DNA from: Bacteriovoracaceae bacterium
GTDB taxonomy: Bacteria > Bdellovibrionota > Bacteriovoracia > Bacteriovoracales > Bacteriovoracaceae
Length of the DNA stretch: 38,423 nt
Assembly: GCA_023954635.1 (NCBI GenBank)
Contig: JAGSHI010000021.1
Location: 1-38,423 of the forward strand
Direction of reading: 5' to 3'
This document shows, piece by piece, positions 31,300-38,423 of this stretch. Numbering within the stretch: the stretch's first letter is position 1; each line of letters starts with the position of its first letter. Under the pieces are notes generated by a model, which saw nothing but the letters and a program-made list of their open reading frames with translations, ran no database searches and had not been told where the DNA came from. Made by a program: the position numbers and the translations under genes.

Positions 31300-32195
31300 A
31301 AGGCATTTTACTTATCTTTTTGGCCTGTCTTTTATGGGCCTGTGACACTCTGATTAGATACCCACTTCTTGGAAGTGGAATGGCCGCAACCAAAATCGTC
31401 CTCACAGAACACCTTATTTTAACTCTTTTATTTTCTTGGGTTGTCTATAAGAGCAGAAAGAAAATATGGTCCATGCAAGTTGGTCATATCTCTTATTTTA
31501 TTGTGATTGGGGGGTTGGGCTCAGCTCTTGGAACTCTTAGTTTTACCAAAGCGTTTACGATGATTAACCCCTCGATGGTTATCATCCTTCAAAAACTACA
31601 ACCTCTAGTCGCCATTACATTGGCCCGCTTTGTTCTCGGGGAAAAAATCAAAAAAGAATTTATCCTTTGGGCGATTCCTTGTTTGATAGGAGGCTTGATG
31701 GTTTCCTATAAAGATATTTTTCCAGGTCTTAAAGACTTTGATTTTTCTACGGCCTTCTCAAATCCTCAGGCACTTGCAGGCTTAGGGCTTACTCTCGTTT
31801 CAATTATCAGTTGGGGCGCCTCAACTCCCTTTGGAAAAAAATTATCAAAAGAAGGTTATAAAGAAACTGAAATCATGTTTGGACGGTTCTCTATGGGACT
31901 TTTGTGCTTACTTCCATTTATCACCATGGAAGAAGTGACCTTTGATAACGATGCTGTCGTTTGGGGCAAACTTAGTGCAATGGTTCTACTATCGGGAATT
32001 CTTGGGATGTGGTTTTACTATACGGGCCTAAAAAAGCTTCCGGCCAGAATTTGTGCATTGGCAGAAATGGCCTTTCCTTTCTTCGCTATTTTAGTTAATT
32101 GGGTGTTTTTAGGGGCTACATTAGACTTGTTACAAATCATGGGAGGGGTACTTCTCCTTCTGAGTTCAACCATGATACAGTTGAAGCATTATTGA
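31296..32195 (+). CDS. EamA/DMT-family transporter
   Basis: 299 residues with about ten membrane helices in two EamA halves (N-terminal FLACLLWACDTLIRYPLL; C-terminal LVSIISWGASTPFGKKL and PARICALAEMAFPFFAILVNWVFLGATL), the drug/metabolite transporter layout. Substrate unknown. The start is TTG 31296 (overlapping the TrmFO stop), supported by AGGGG 7 bases upstream. It precedes the sugar-nucleotide gene by 13 bases and may move a metabolite linked to it. Confidence 0.87.
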   Translation: MKGILLIFLACLLWACDTLIRYPLLGSGMAATKIVLTEHLILTLLFSWVVYKSRKKIWSMQVGHISYFIVIGGLGSALGTLSFTKAFTMINPSMVIILQKLQPLVAITLARFVLGEKIKKEFILWAIPCLIGGLMVSYKDIFPGLKDFDFSTAFSNPQALAGLGLTLVSIISWGASTPFGKKLSKEGYKETEIMFGRFSMGLLCLLPFITMEEVTFDNDAVVWGKLSAMVLLSGILGMWFYYTGLKKLPARICALAEMAFPFFAILVNWVFLGATLDLLQIMGGVLLLLSSTMIQLKHY

Positions 32196-32208
32196 CGCAG
32201 GAGTTTAA

Positions 32209-33177
32209 ATGTCAAAAATAGTTCTACCAGAATCTTTAGAAGGTAAGACAGTTGTTCTCGCTGGAGCGGCTGGCTTTGTGCCATCTACTTTGGCCGAAAA
32301 ATACTTGAATCTTGGTGCAAGAGTTATAGGACTTGATAACTTTATCACTGGTTCAAAATCTAATATTGAAATTCTTTCTAAATATGAAAATTTTGATTTT
32401 CATGAATGTAATATTTATGAATCACTACCTGATTTTAAGGGACTTGATATTGACTATGTTTTTTCCTTGGCCTCTCCAGCTTCTCCAATAGATTTTTCAA
32501 CTCTACCTTTAGAAATAATGAGAGTTAACAGCGAGGGAACATTAAAGTTACTAGAGCTTACGAAAGAAAAGGGAGCACGATTTTTAGAAGCTTCTACTTC
32601 CGAAGTTTATGGTGACCCAGAAGTTCATCCTCAGACTGAAGACTATGTTGGGCACGTTAATCCAATTGGACCAAGGGCCTGTTACGACGAATCGAAAAGA
32701 TATGCAGAAGCGTTAACGACTAGTTTCGCTAAAAAGTATAATGTTGATACTCGAATTGTGAGGATCTTTAATACTTATGGACCTCGAATGCGACCTGATG
32801 ATGGGAGAGTTATTCCAAACTTTATTAATCAGGCCATGAAGAATGAAGATATTACTATTTATGGAGATGGGGGACAGACTCGATCTTTTTGTTTTGTAAC
32901 TGATCTTTGTGAAGCTATTCACACTGTTATGCACTCAGATGATTCAAGCCCATTCAATATTGGAAACCCTGACGAGTATACAATTAAAGAATGTGCAGAG
33001 TTTATTATTAAGGTCTTAGGAAGTTCGTCAAAGTTAACATACCTTCCTCTTCCTAAAGATGATCCTAGAAGAAGAAGACCTGATATTACTAAAATTCAAT
33101 CAGTAAGTGACTACAAACCAGTCGTTGGATTTGAGGAAGGCCTTAAGAAAACTGCTGAGTACTTTAAAACATTATAA
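32209..33177 (+). CDS. UDP-glucuronate decarboxylase-like SDR (UDP-xylose synthase type)
   Basis: 322 residues, extended SDR fold. The hallmark segment of UDP-xylose synthases is nearly whole: TSEVYGDPEVHPQTEDY at ~130-146, NPIGPRACYDESKR at ~151-164 with Tyr159 and Lys163 as catalytic pair, and RIFNTYGPRMRPDDGRVIPN. NAD-binding Asp43 is present. The Gly-rich loop reads G19-A-A-G-F-V-P25, where the third Gly of GxxGxxG is Pro, which is unusual. Good Shine-Dalgarno AGGAG. It likely makes UDP-xylose or a related sugar for the glycosyltransferase that follows. Confidence 0.87.
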   Translation: MSKIVLPESLEGKTVVLAGAAGFVPSTLAEKYLNLGARVIGLDNFITGSKSNIEILSKYENFDFHECNIYESLPDFKGLDIDYVFSLASPASPIDFSTLPLEIMRVNSEGTLKLLELTKEKGARFLEASTSEVYGDPEVHPQTEDYVGHVNPIGPRACYDESKRYAEALTTSFAKKYNVDTRIVRIFNTYGPRMRPDDGRVIPNFINQAMKNEDITIYGDGGQTRSFCFVTDLCEAIHTVMHSDDSSPFNIGNPDEYTIKECAEFIIKVLGSSSKLTYLPLPKDDPRRRRPDITKIQSVSDYKPVVGFEEGLKKTAEYFKTL

Positions 33178-33183
33178 AAGCTT

Positions 33184-34218
33184 ATGAAAACCGCCGTAAC
33201 GACAGATCTATTAATTGAAAAAGACTTTGCCATAGAAGTTGTGCAAACATTCTTAGAAGTTTTTGAAGAAGCTAATCTTTACACCTTGGCCCATCGTCCG
33301 GGCGAGATATTAGGGCCTGTTGAACAGAGAAAGATTACGAGTAGCTTTTTGACTCATAAAATTCAAAAGATAGAAGATCTAAAAAAGCACTCTTGGTTGG
33401 TTCCTTCGGCATGTAAAAAACTACATATTCCTTGTTCTACTGACCTTATTTTGAATGTAACAAGAGGGTTGAGCCAAGGAATATCTAAATGTGAAACTCC
33501 AAAACAAATTTCTTATCTTCTAGATGATGCCCTAATGCCTAGTGGTGGATCGATCAGAGAAAAAATATTTGGTTCAATGGTAAAAAACTGGTCAAAAAAA
33601 GCCTTTCAACAGGCCGATGAGATTTGGTTGGCCCATGAAGATTATGAGCTACTAGTAGAGAGACGAGATAGCTCAGTAAAAGTGAAAGTTGTTCCTCCAT
33701 TTATTCGAACGCAAGACTTTCCGGTTGGCCCAAAAGATGTGTTTGATCATAACTATTATGTTGTTAATGCTGAAAGTATTGATGAAAAATCTGCTAAAGA
33801 GCTAATGGTCCTATTTGCGAAGCGAGATACTCCCTATGTGTTTGTTGGGGAAGATGCCCATTTAAGCTCTTTAAAATCAAAAGAAAAAGAAGGTCTTTTT
33901 CATGGCTTTAAGTGTAATGGCGAACTCGCTCCACTTTTTGCTGCAAGTAGAGCTGTTATCGACCTGACAGAGAGAAGTTTTCCAAGAATTGCATTAAGCG
34001 CTCTTTCTAGTGGACGTCCTGTTATTTCAAAAACAAATCCATTTTATGATAATAAAATTTCAGACAATGCAGTTCAGTTTAAAGGAAGTTTTGAGCAGGC
34101 CCTCAATCAAATGGATAGTGAGCACAATCAATACGAACCTCAAGATCTTCATAATTCGATAAATAAATTTCATCAGGCAAAGTTCAAGGGTGAAATTCTC
34201 CGTCTACAGACAACATGA
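33184..34218 (+). CDS. Glycosyltransferase-like protein (divergent GT4)
   Basis: 344 residues, no signal peptide or membrane segment. The C-terminal half has a GT4-like pattern (APLFAASRAVIDLTERSFPRIALSAL, then SSGRPVISK) corresponding to the donor-binding region, but the usual Glu of the 'EAmAsG.PVi' motif is absent. The N-terminal half is poorly conserved (THKIQKIEDL, RPGEILGP). Its short 6-base gap to the SDR gene and the ATGA overlap with the next gene suggest one pathway. Acceptor unknown; a capsule or surface-polysaccharide role is possible. Confidence 0.62.
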   Translation: MKTAVTTDLLIEKDFAIEVVQTFLEVFEEANLYTLAHRPGEILGPVEQRKITSSFLTHKIQKIEDLKKHSWLVPSACKKLHIPCSTDLILNVTRGLSQGISKCETPKQISYLLDDALMPSGGSIREKIFGSMVKNWSKKAFQQADEIWLAHEDYELLVERRDSSVKVKVVPPFIRTQDFPVGPKDVFDHNYYVVNAESIDEKSAKELMVLFAKRDTPYVFVGEDAHLSSLKSKEKEGLFHGFKCNGELAPLFAASRAVIDLTERSFPRIALSALSSGRPVISKTNPFYDNKISDNAVQFKGSFEQALNQMDSEHNQYEPQDLHNSINKFHQAKFKGEILRLQTT

Positions 34219-35147
34219 AAAAACTTATTCTACTAAGTGGAACTCTTGGAGTTGGGAAATCTACTACCGCCAAAGAACTTGTTGAACTAATCGACAACTG
34301 TAAACATATTGAAGTTGATGACTTCTCAAACTTTGAAGGCTTTGATGTTCACAATGAAGAGCACTTAGATCTCGTTATAACCAAAGGTGTTGAGGCGTCT
34401 TTAAACTCATTAAAGGGAAATTCCAGTGTCGTTGTTCTAGACTATGTCATAGGGAAACAGCGAGAGCTTGACCTTATCAAGGGTCTTTTACCTAAAGATG
34501 TTGATTTCACCTTTACTTTTTTGGGGTCAGAAAACTTCGCTCTTAAAGATAGAATAAAAAAGAGAAATAGGGATTGCGTTGAGTGGGAACTTACGAGAAC
34601 TGATACTATAATCAATATTCAAAATGATAACTTAGACCAGAGTGAAATTAATTTACTCGTTGATACAACAAGTTTATCCCCAAAAGAAGTTGCCTTTGAA
34701 GTGGCCGTTGATTTTTTTAGAGAGAATACAGCAGCCTTTGTTGAAAACTCGAAAGGACTCTTGCTGTTTTGTCATAGGAGAGATTCAAATGATCCAGAAT
34801 CCGGATTTCAAGTACCTCAAGGGGGAGTTGAAGAAGGGGAGAGTTTGGAACAAGCGATTACTCGTGAGTTAGAGGAAGAGACTGGGCTTAGAAACTTTAA
34901 ATTTGTTTCTGGTCCAACTGGTGGAATTAAGTACACATGGGAAAAAGGATCGAGGAAAAATTACTTTGTCGGTCAAAGCCAACATTATTTTCATTTGAAA
35001 GTTGAAGATACATTTTTAGATGAAATTATTCCAACAGAAGACTTTAATTATTATAAATGGGTAACAGCAGAGGTAATGGTAAAAGAAGTTGTCGATTTTA
35101 AAAAACCTGTTTATATAAAGGCCCTAACAGAGTTAGGGCTCTTATAA
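34215..35147 (+). CDS. P-loop kinase-like and Nudix hydrolase fusion
   Basis: 310 residues. Residues 1-170 have a P-loop (GTLGVGKST at 9-17) and look like a small-molecule kinase of the adenylate/gluconate type (VLDY at ~74-77, KDRIKKRNRD at 111-120). Residues ~178-305 are a Nudix domain with a full Nudix box at 203-225 (Gly203, Glu209, REL-EEE at 217-222, Gly224) preceded by FQVPQGG, the signature of the RppH/Ap4A-type branch. The fusion of a kinase to a Nudix hydrolase is unusual. Overlaps the previous gene by ATGA. Substrates unknown: nucleotide sugar, RNA 5' end or dinucleotide are options. A terminator hairpin lies inside its last codons. Confidence 0.85.
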   Translation: MKKLILLSGTLGVGKSTTAKELVELIDNCKHIEVDDFSNFEGFDVHNEEHLDLVITKGVEASLNSLKGNSSVVVLDYVIGKQRELDLIKGLLPKDVDFTFTFLGSENFALKDRIKKRNRDCVEWELTRTDTIINIQNDNLDQSEINLLVDTTSLSPKEVAFEVAVDFFRENTAAFVENSKGLLLFCHRRDSNDPESGFQVPQGGVEEGESLEQAITRELEEETGLRNFKFVSGPTGGIKYTWEKGSRKNYFVGQSQHYFHLKVEDTFLDEIIPTEDFNYYKWVTAEVMVKEVVDFKKPVYIKALTELGLL

Positions 35148-35155
35148 TAATATTT
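35121..35155. terminator. Terminator hairpin inside the end of the Nudix gene
   Basis: GCCCTAAC (35121-35128) and GTTAGGGC (35132-35139) with an AGA loop, then TCTTATAATAATATTT. Because it overlaps the last codons of the kinase-Nudix gene, it may also stop the convergent L,D-transpeptidase gene ending at 35154. Confidence 0.6.
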
Positions 35156-35789
35156 AATTGTGATAGTGATAAAAAAGAGATCCACCTTTTAAACTATTAA
35201 TCACTCTTTTCTTTAAGCTTTGAGCGATGGCTGGACAACCCCAGCTTCTCCCTGATCTTCCATTATTTCTGATAAAGCTTGAAGACATGTAATCAGCTCC
35301 ATGCATTACGATTGCTCTTGGTCTAGCGGCAGAGTTAGATGACTCTAATCCATCAAGTCTCAATGAGTACCCGTTAGATCCATAATAAGTTTCTGCTGTA
35401 AGATAAAGTCCTAAGCTCGACATTTTTGAGTCATTTGTATTTGAAAACCGAACTGCTCTTCCACTTCCATTCCCACTACCTTTACCGTGGGAAACATGCA
35501 TGGCCTCAGCTTTTCCTGTCTTCAAATTAATGAGCCAGCCTCTTTTATGTTTTGAGTGAAGTGTAAAATCCACGAGAAAGGCCCAAGTCGTTGACTTAAG
35601 TTTTCCTGGTCTAAAGTATGATGCTTTCTCTAAAAATTCCTCTAAAGCAGCTGCCGAAACATTTTTAGCACAAGCGTTTTTATTACAATTCATATTTGGG
35701 AAATAGTTTTGCCATACATCTACTGATCTATTCGCATAAGCGTTCGACATAGAAAGCATTAAAAAAACCGTTATGAAAATTGATTTCAT
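35154..35789 (-). CDS. YkuD_2-type murein L,D-transpeptidase, exported
   Basis: 211 residues with signal peptide (1-19). Pattern of the short 'murein L,D-transpeptidase catalytic domain' proteins: AIVMHGADYMSSSF at ~159-172 and GRSWGCPAI at 180-188 (His163, Cys185 as nucleophile). This is a different branch from the YkuD protein at 18067-19107. Strong Shine-Dalgarno AAGGAG 5 bases before ATG. Possible peptidoglycan remodelling, including that of prey; unproven. Preceded on its strand by the ParB-like gene with a hairpin between them. Confidence 0.82.
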   Translation of the reverse strand: MKSIFITVFLMLSMSNAYANRSVDVWQNYFPNMNCNKNACAKNVSAAALEEFLEKASYFRPGKLKSTTWAFLVDFTLHSKHKRGWLINLKTGKAEAMHVSHGKGSGNGSGRAVRFSNTNDSKMSSLGLYLTAETYYGSNGYSLRLDGLESSNSAARPRAIVMHGADYMSSSFIRNNGRSGRSWGCPAIAQSLKKRVINSLKGGSLFYHYHN

Positions 35790-35862
35790 TCTTTCTCCTT
35801 TATGTAATTTAGTAGAGATAACTTATTAAAGATTGAGATTTAAATAAAGTGCGGCGCGTCGA

Positions 35863-35885
35863 GAGCGTGTAAAAACAACACGCTC
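35863..35885. other. Hairpin between ParB-like and YkuD_2 genes
   Basis: GAGCGTGT (35863-35870) and ACACGCTC (35878-35885) with a 7-base loop. No T-run follows on either strand, so it is not a clear terminator; it sits beside an unusually GC-rich patch. Confidence 0.3.
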
Positions 35886-35905
35886 CCCAAGTTGTGAAAA
35901 ATAAT

Positions 35906-36844
35906 TTATTGAAAAGAGCTTTCTTCGTACCCGTCATCAGTATCTTGAGAGTGAGGTACAAAGGAGTCTTCGTCATAACGATTAAGGAAATCTTGACCTT
36001 CAGTCATTAATTTCTTCATATCTTTTATAATGATATTAAGGTCTTTCCCTTCAAATTGAATATCTTCAAGAATAATTTGAGAAATAAGTTTGTTCATTTT
36101 CTTAGTTGTCGTTTTTAAAAGAACAAACTCTCTTGGAGTTGGAGTCATTTCCATCGAATCTTCAATGGCCTGGTCAAGCCCATCTAATTTGGCGGTCTCA
36201 ACGATTTTTCTCACATCTTTAACTGTTCTATTTTGAACGTAAGGAAGGATTTTATCTTGCTGTTCTTTATCAAGTTTAATGATTTCGTTTGCCTGACTGG
36301 CCGAAATATCTCCAAGACCTCTGGCCTCTTTAATTTTTTCAGAAGAAAGAGCGTCTCTTTTAATTGCACTCTTAATGACTGACTTAGAAAGACCCGTTTT
36401 TTCAGATGTTATAGCAGCAAAAGAAGTTGTATCGTTTTCTTCCTCTTCTTTTTCCGCTTTTTTCTCTTCAGGTGTGAGAAGTTTTACAGCGACCTCTATT
36501 TTATTTGCAAGAGGATTAAGCTCTTCATAAATTTCTCTACCTCTATTAAGACATTGCTCTAATTCCATTTTATCTAGTGGCTTTCGAACAAGGTTTTCAT
36601 CAATTGAAATAAGTTCTTGCTCGAGTGGATTTCTCTCTACCATCTGAACAGGAGCTTCATCCCAGCCTAGCTCTTTCATGGCCTGGTATCGTCTACCTCC
36701 AGCTAGGAGTTCATTCTTGTCATTGATTGTAATAGGATTAATGAGTCCTACTGTCTCAATACTTTTAACAAGGGAGTCAATGTCAGTTTCGGTTCTAAGG
36801 TAAGGATTGGTTACGATGATCTCGCTGAGAGCAACTTTTTGCAT
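35906..36844 (-). CDS. ParB-like DNA-binding protein (stand-alone)
   Basis: 313 residues from ATG 36844, chosen for GGAG 9 bases upstream; a longer frame to 36919 lacks such support. The ParB/Srx fold is seen in residues 1-90: VALSEIIVTNPYLRTE, LINPITINDKNELLAGGRRYQAMKELGW (the GxRRxxA motif), and ENLVRKPLDKMELEQ. Then come an acidic spacer (~125-140) and a helix-turn-helix part (GLSKSVIKSAIKR, LGDISASQANEIIKL). There is no ParA gene beside it, so it may not be the chromosome partition ParB; ParB-like transcription or nucleoid factors exist. The C-terminus is unrelated and acidic. DNA target unknown. Confidence 0.8.
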   Translation of the reverse strand: MQKVALSEIIVTNPYLRTETDIDSLVKSIETVGLINPITINDKNELLAGGRRYQAMKELGWDEAPVQMVERNPLEQELISIDENLVRKPLDKMELEQCLNRGREIYEELNPLANKIEVAVKLLTPEEKKAEKEEEENDTTSFAAITSEKTGLSKSVIKSAIKRDALSSEKIKEARGLGDISASQANEIIKLDKEQQDKILPYVQNRTVKDVRKIVETAKLDGLDQAIEDSMEMTPTPREFVLLKTTTKKMNKLISQIILEDIQFEGKDLNIIIKDMKKLMTEGQDFLNRYDEDSFVPHSQDTDDGYEESSFQ

Positions 36845-37020
36845 TGTGAATGTCTCCGTCTTTAGTGTGTGTTGTGTGGCAAATATTAGAGCAGGACAGA
36901 CGGTTTTTGGCCACTGCATCCTTTACGGAGCTTCAAGTAGATACGATTTTTTTCAAAATATTTTTGGGAAAATCTCAATAATTTTTCCTGTTGACGCACA
37001 TACGATACGGAGATTCCTAA

Positions 37021-37860
37021 CTATTTCAGAGCATCAATAAGGAACTTTTGTGAGGGAGCATTTTTAGAGATGAGGGCCTCTAGTTTTCCAACCTCTCCCT
37101 TGGGAATCTTCTTTCCATGCCTAAGGGTTAGAAGGATTTGGCACAGCTTCATACTGTAAGAGTTCTCTCTTGAATCTGGGTAGCGCTCGTAGGATTTTTC
37201 ACACATTAGAGGAGCACTTTTTTTGAGTCCGTTTTCAGTTTTAACTTGAACTAAGTCGGCAATGATTTTCATATTAATGGGGGCCATTTTCATATCAAAT
37301 GAAGAGACGATAGTTCTAGCATCCTTGTATTTCTTTTCTTTGAGGTTAACCGAAATATCATGCCATCTTAATGGATTCCAAAAAAGAGTATCAGTTTTAA
37401 TCTCTGCTACTTGAGACTTACTTAGAACTTGAGTGCTGAGTTTACCACTTGTGATGACATCATAATAATTGAATCCAATTGAGACACTTCCATTTTTCAT
37501 CTTTGGATTATTTGAAAGGTACTTCTTTAACTCAATAAAAGATGCTCGTCCGGATTTTTCTTCCTTTTGGTCCATATTAATGAGAGAGAAGTACACTTTC
37601 GTTTGATTAAAGCTAACACCTTTGAGTTCCAGAGCTTTTTTATAGAACTGTCTTGCGTATTTGAATGAATTATTTGTATTTAATTCGTTAGCCGCAATGA
37701 CATATGTTTTATAAACTTCATCTTGAGATGAATTCTTATCTTTAAGTTTTTGAAGGATTTCTCTTTCGTGCTTATCTACCAACTTTTGAATGATAACGTC
37801 ATCGGCAGAAGAGGCCATTACTAGAGTAGGGAAGAAAAGAAATAAAATTATTTTTTTCAT
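37021..37860 (-). CDS. Exported protein with TPR-like helices, unknown
   Basis: 279 residues. Signal peptide 1-17 (cut after VMA). The rest is helical with TPR-like pairs (FKYARQFYKKALELKG; WHDISVNLKEKKYKDARTI), which suggests protein binding in the periplasm. Start ATG 37860 is one base past the stop of the upstream gene, and GGAG sits in its last codons, so the two are translated together. No named family. Confidence 0.68.
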   Translation of the reverse strand: MKKIILFLFFPTLVMASSADDVIIQKLVDKHEREILQKLKDKNSSQDEVYKTYVIAANELNTNNSFKYARQFYKKALELKGVSFNQTKVYFSLINMDQKEEKSGRASFIELKKYLSNNPKMKNGSVSIGFNYYDVITSGKLSTQVLSKSQVAEIKTDTLFWNPLRWHDISVNLKEKKYKDARTIVSSFDMKMAPINMKIIADLVQVKTENGLKKSAPLMCEKSYERYPDSRENSYSMKLCQILLTLRHGKKIPKGEVGKLEALISKNAPSQKFLIDALK

Positions 37861-37861
37861 C

Positions 37862-38423
37862 TCATTGATCTCCTTCTCTCAACTTTTCTTTTTGTTTCTC
37901 AATCGATGAATTTACATTTTCTTCGACAGCATTTACGTCAACAGTAGTGTAATCTTTTTCACCACAGTGAACATCATCAACTTCTTTGCACCCAGAATAA
38001 AATTTATCTTTGTTTTTAATTCGACAAGCGTGAGTCAGTTGATGCATATAACGGCCATTTTGTCCGTTCGCTGAAGGAGATAACATCATCTTTCCAATGT
38101 TTCTATGGGGCCACCTACTGTAAGTTGCTCTAGGATCAGCCCCCTCGGACTCATCAATTTCAAAATAGACTTTACAATTATCATTATTCAAAGTTGAATT
38201 TGGATCAGCAATACAAATTCTCTTTTTCCCATCGGGCATTTTTCTAAAACCCCAGGCCTCAACAGCATGGTAGAGATCTTTTGTACTATCATCAGCATTT
38301 TTATTTTTTGCTCTAAAGGAAAGTGGCATGGTTTCATATGGACCATCTTCATTCCAAGAATCAGCAGGTTTACTAGCATCAAACTCGGGAAGACGCGCTT
38401 CAACTGTCTTCATCATACTTACC
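37862..38423 (-). CDS. Unknown protein, 5' end beyond the window
   Basis: At least 184 residues; the frame stays open to the window edge, so the true start is probably outside. ATG 38416 is a possible start but has no visible support. Contains six or so Cys (ICIADP, NDNCKVYF, HACRIKNK, GCKEVDDVHC) and a patch with ATYSRWPHRNIGKMM, suggesting a folded, disulfide-containing exported domain, ending in a charged tail. No family recognised. It is coupled to the TPR-like gene that follows on its strand. Confidence 0.6.
   Translation of the reverse strand, partial: VSMMKTVEARLPEFDASKPADSWNEDGPYETMPLSFRAKNKNADDSTKDLYHAVEAWGFRKMPDGKKRICIADPNSTLNNDNCKVYFEIDESEGADPRATYSRWPHRNIGKMMLSPSANGQNGRYMHQLTHACRIKNKDKFYSGCKEVDDVHCGEKDYTTVDVNAVEENVNSSIEKQKEKLREGDQ

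Overview
The window reads as a gene-dense, low-GC chromosome segment from a marine predatory deltaproteobacterium-like organism, probably a Bacteriovorax/Halobacteriovorax relative. This is an inference from gene content and style: many secreted proteins, M16 and trypsin-like peptidases, a bactofilin with L,D-transpeptidase, TrmFO, alanine dehydrogenase, a gliding-type receiver/coiled-coil protein and AT-rich codon use. I saw no rRNA, tRNA, CRISPR array, insertion sequence or phage gene. No gap between genes exceeds about 300 bases.

Layout. 1-693: 3' end of a probable outer-membrane barrel. 803-6972: an envelope cluster of five genes (unknown cytoplasmic protein, degenerate histidine-kinase-like membrane protein, outer-membrane barrel, PEGA/TPR exported protein, and a membrane protein joining a FliF-like periplasmic part to a FliG-like cytoplasmic part), closed by a strong terminator. 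7267-9186: large Cys-rich lipoprotein. 9238-11076: small exported protein, methylmalonyl-CoA epimerase, rhomboid relative without its catalytic Ser, and a 61-residue protein. 11140-12829 (minus): FliL-like protein and alanine dehydrogenase. 13042-15827: M16 peptidase pair. 15892-19107 (minus): trypsin-like protease, then the operon L,D-transpeptidase / membrane coiled-coil protein / bactofilin. 19277-24230: tightly coupled operon of receiver protein, acidic-repeat coiled-coil protein, diguanylate cyclase and metallophosphoesterase. 24208-29855 (minus): inactive trypsin homologue, APC transporter with USP domains, H1-like protein and a frameshifted nadE. 29938-35147: TrmFO, EamA transporter, UDP-sugar decarboxylase-like SDR, glycosyltransferase-like protein and kinase-Nudix fusion. 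35154-38423 (minus): a second type of L,D-transpeptidase, stand-alone ParB-like protein, and two unknown proteins, the last cut by the window edge.

The strongest candidate for something undescribed is the 803-6972 cluster. It has predicted parts in the cytoplasm, inner membrane, periplasm and outer membrane, and includes a FliF/FliG-like chimera with no other flagellar ring, rod, export or motor-switch gene nearby. A FliL-like protein sits about 4 kb away. A non-flagellar, ring-based trans-envelope or motility machine is a reasonable hypothesis, but it is inference. Secondary points are an in-frame amber codon that splits a receiver/coiled-coil protein, a one-base frameshift in nadE, and a set of enzyme relatives with lost catalytic residues (rhomboid, trypsin, histidine kinase, M16 partner).
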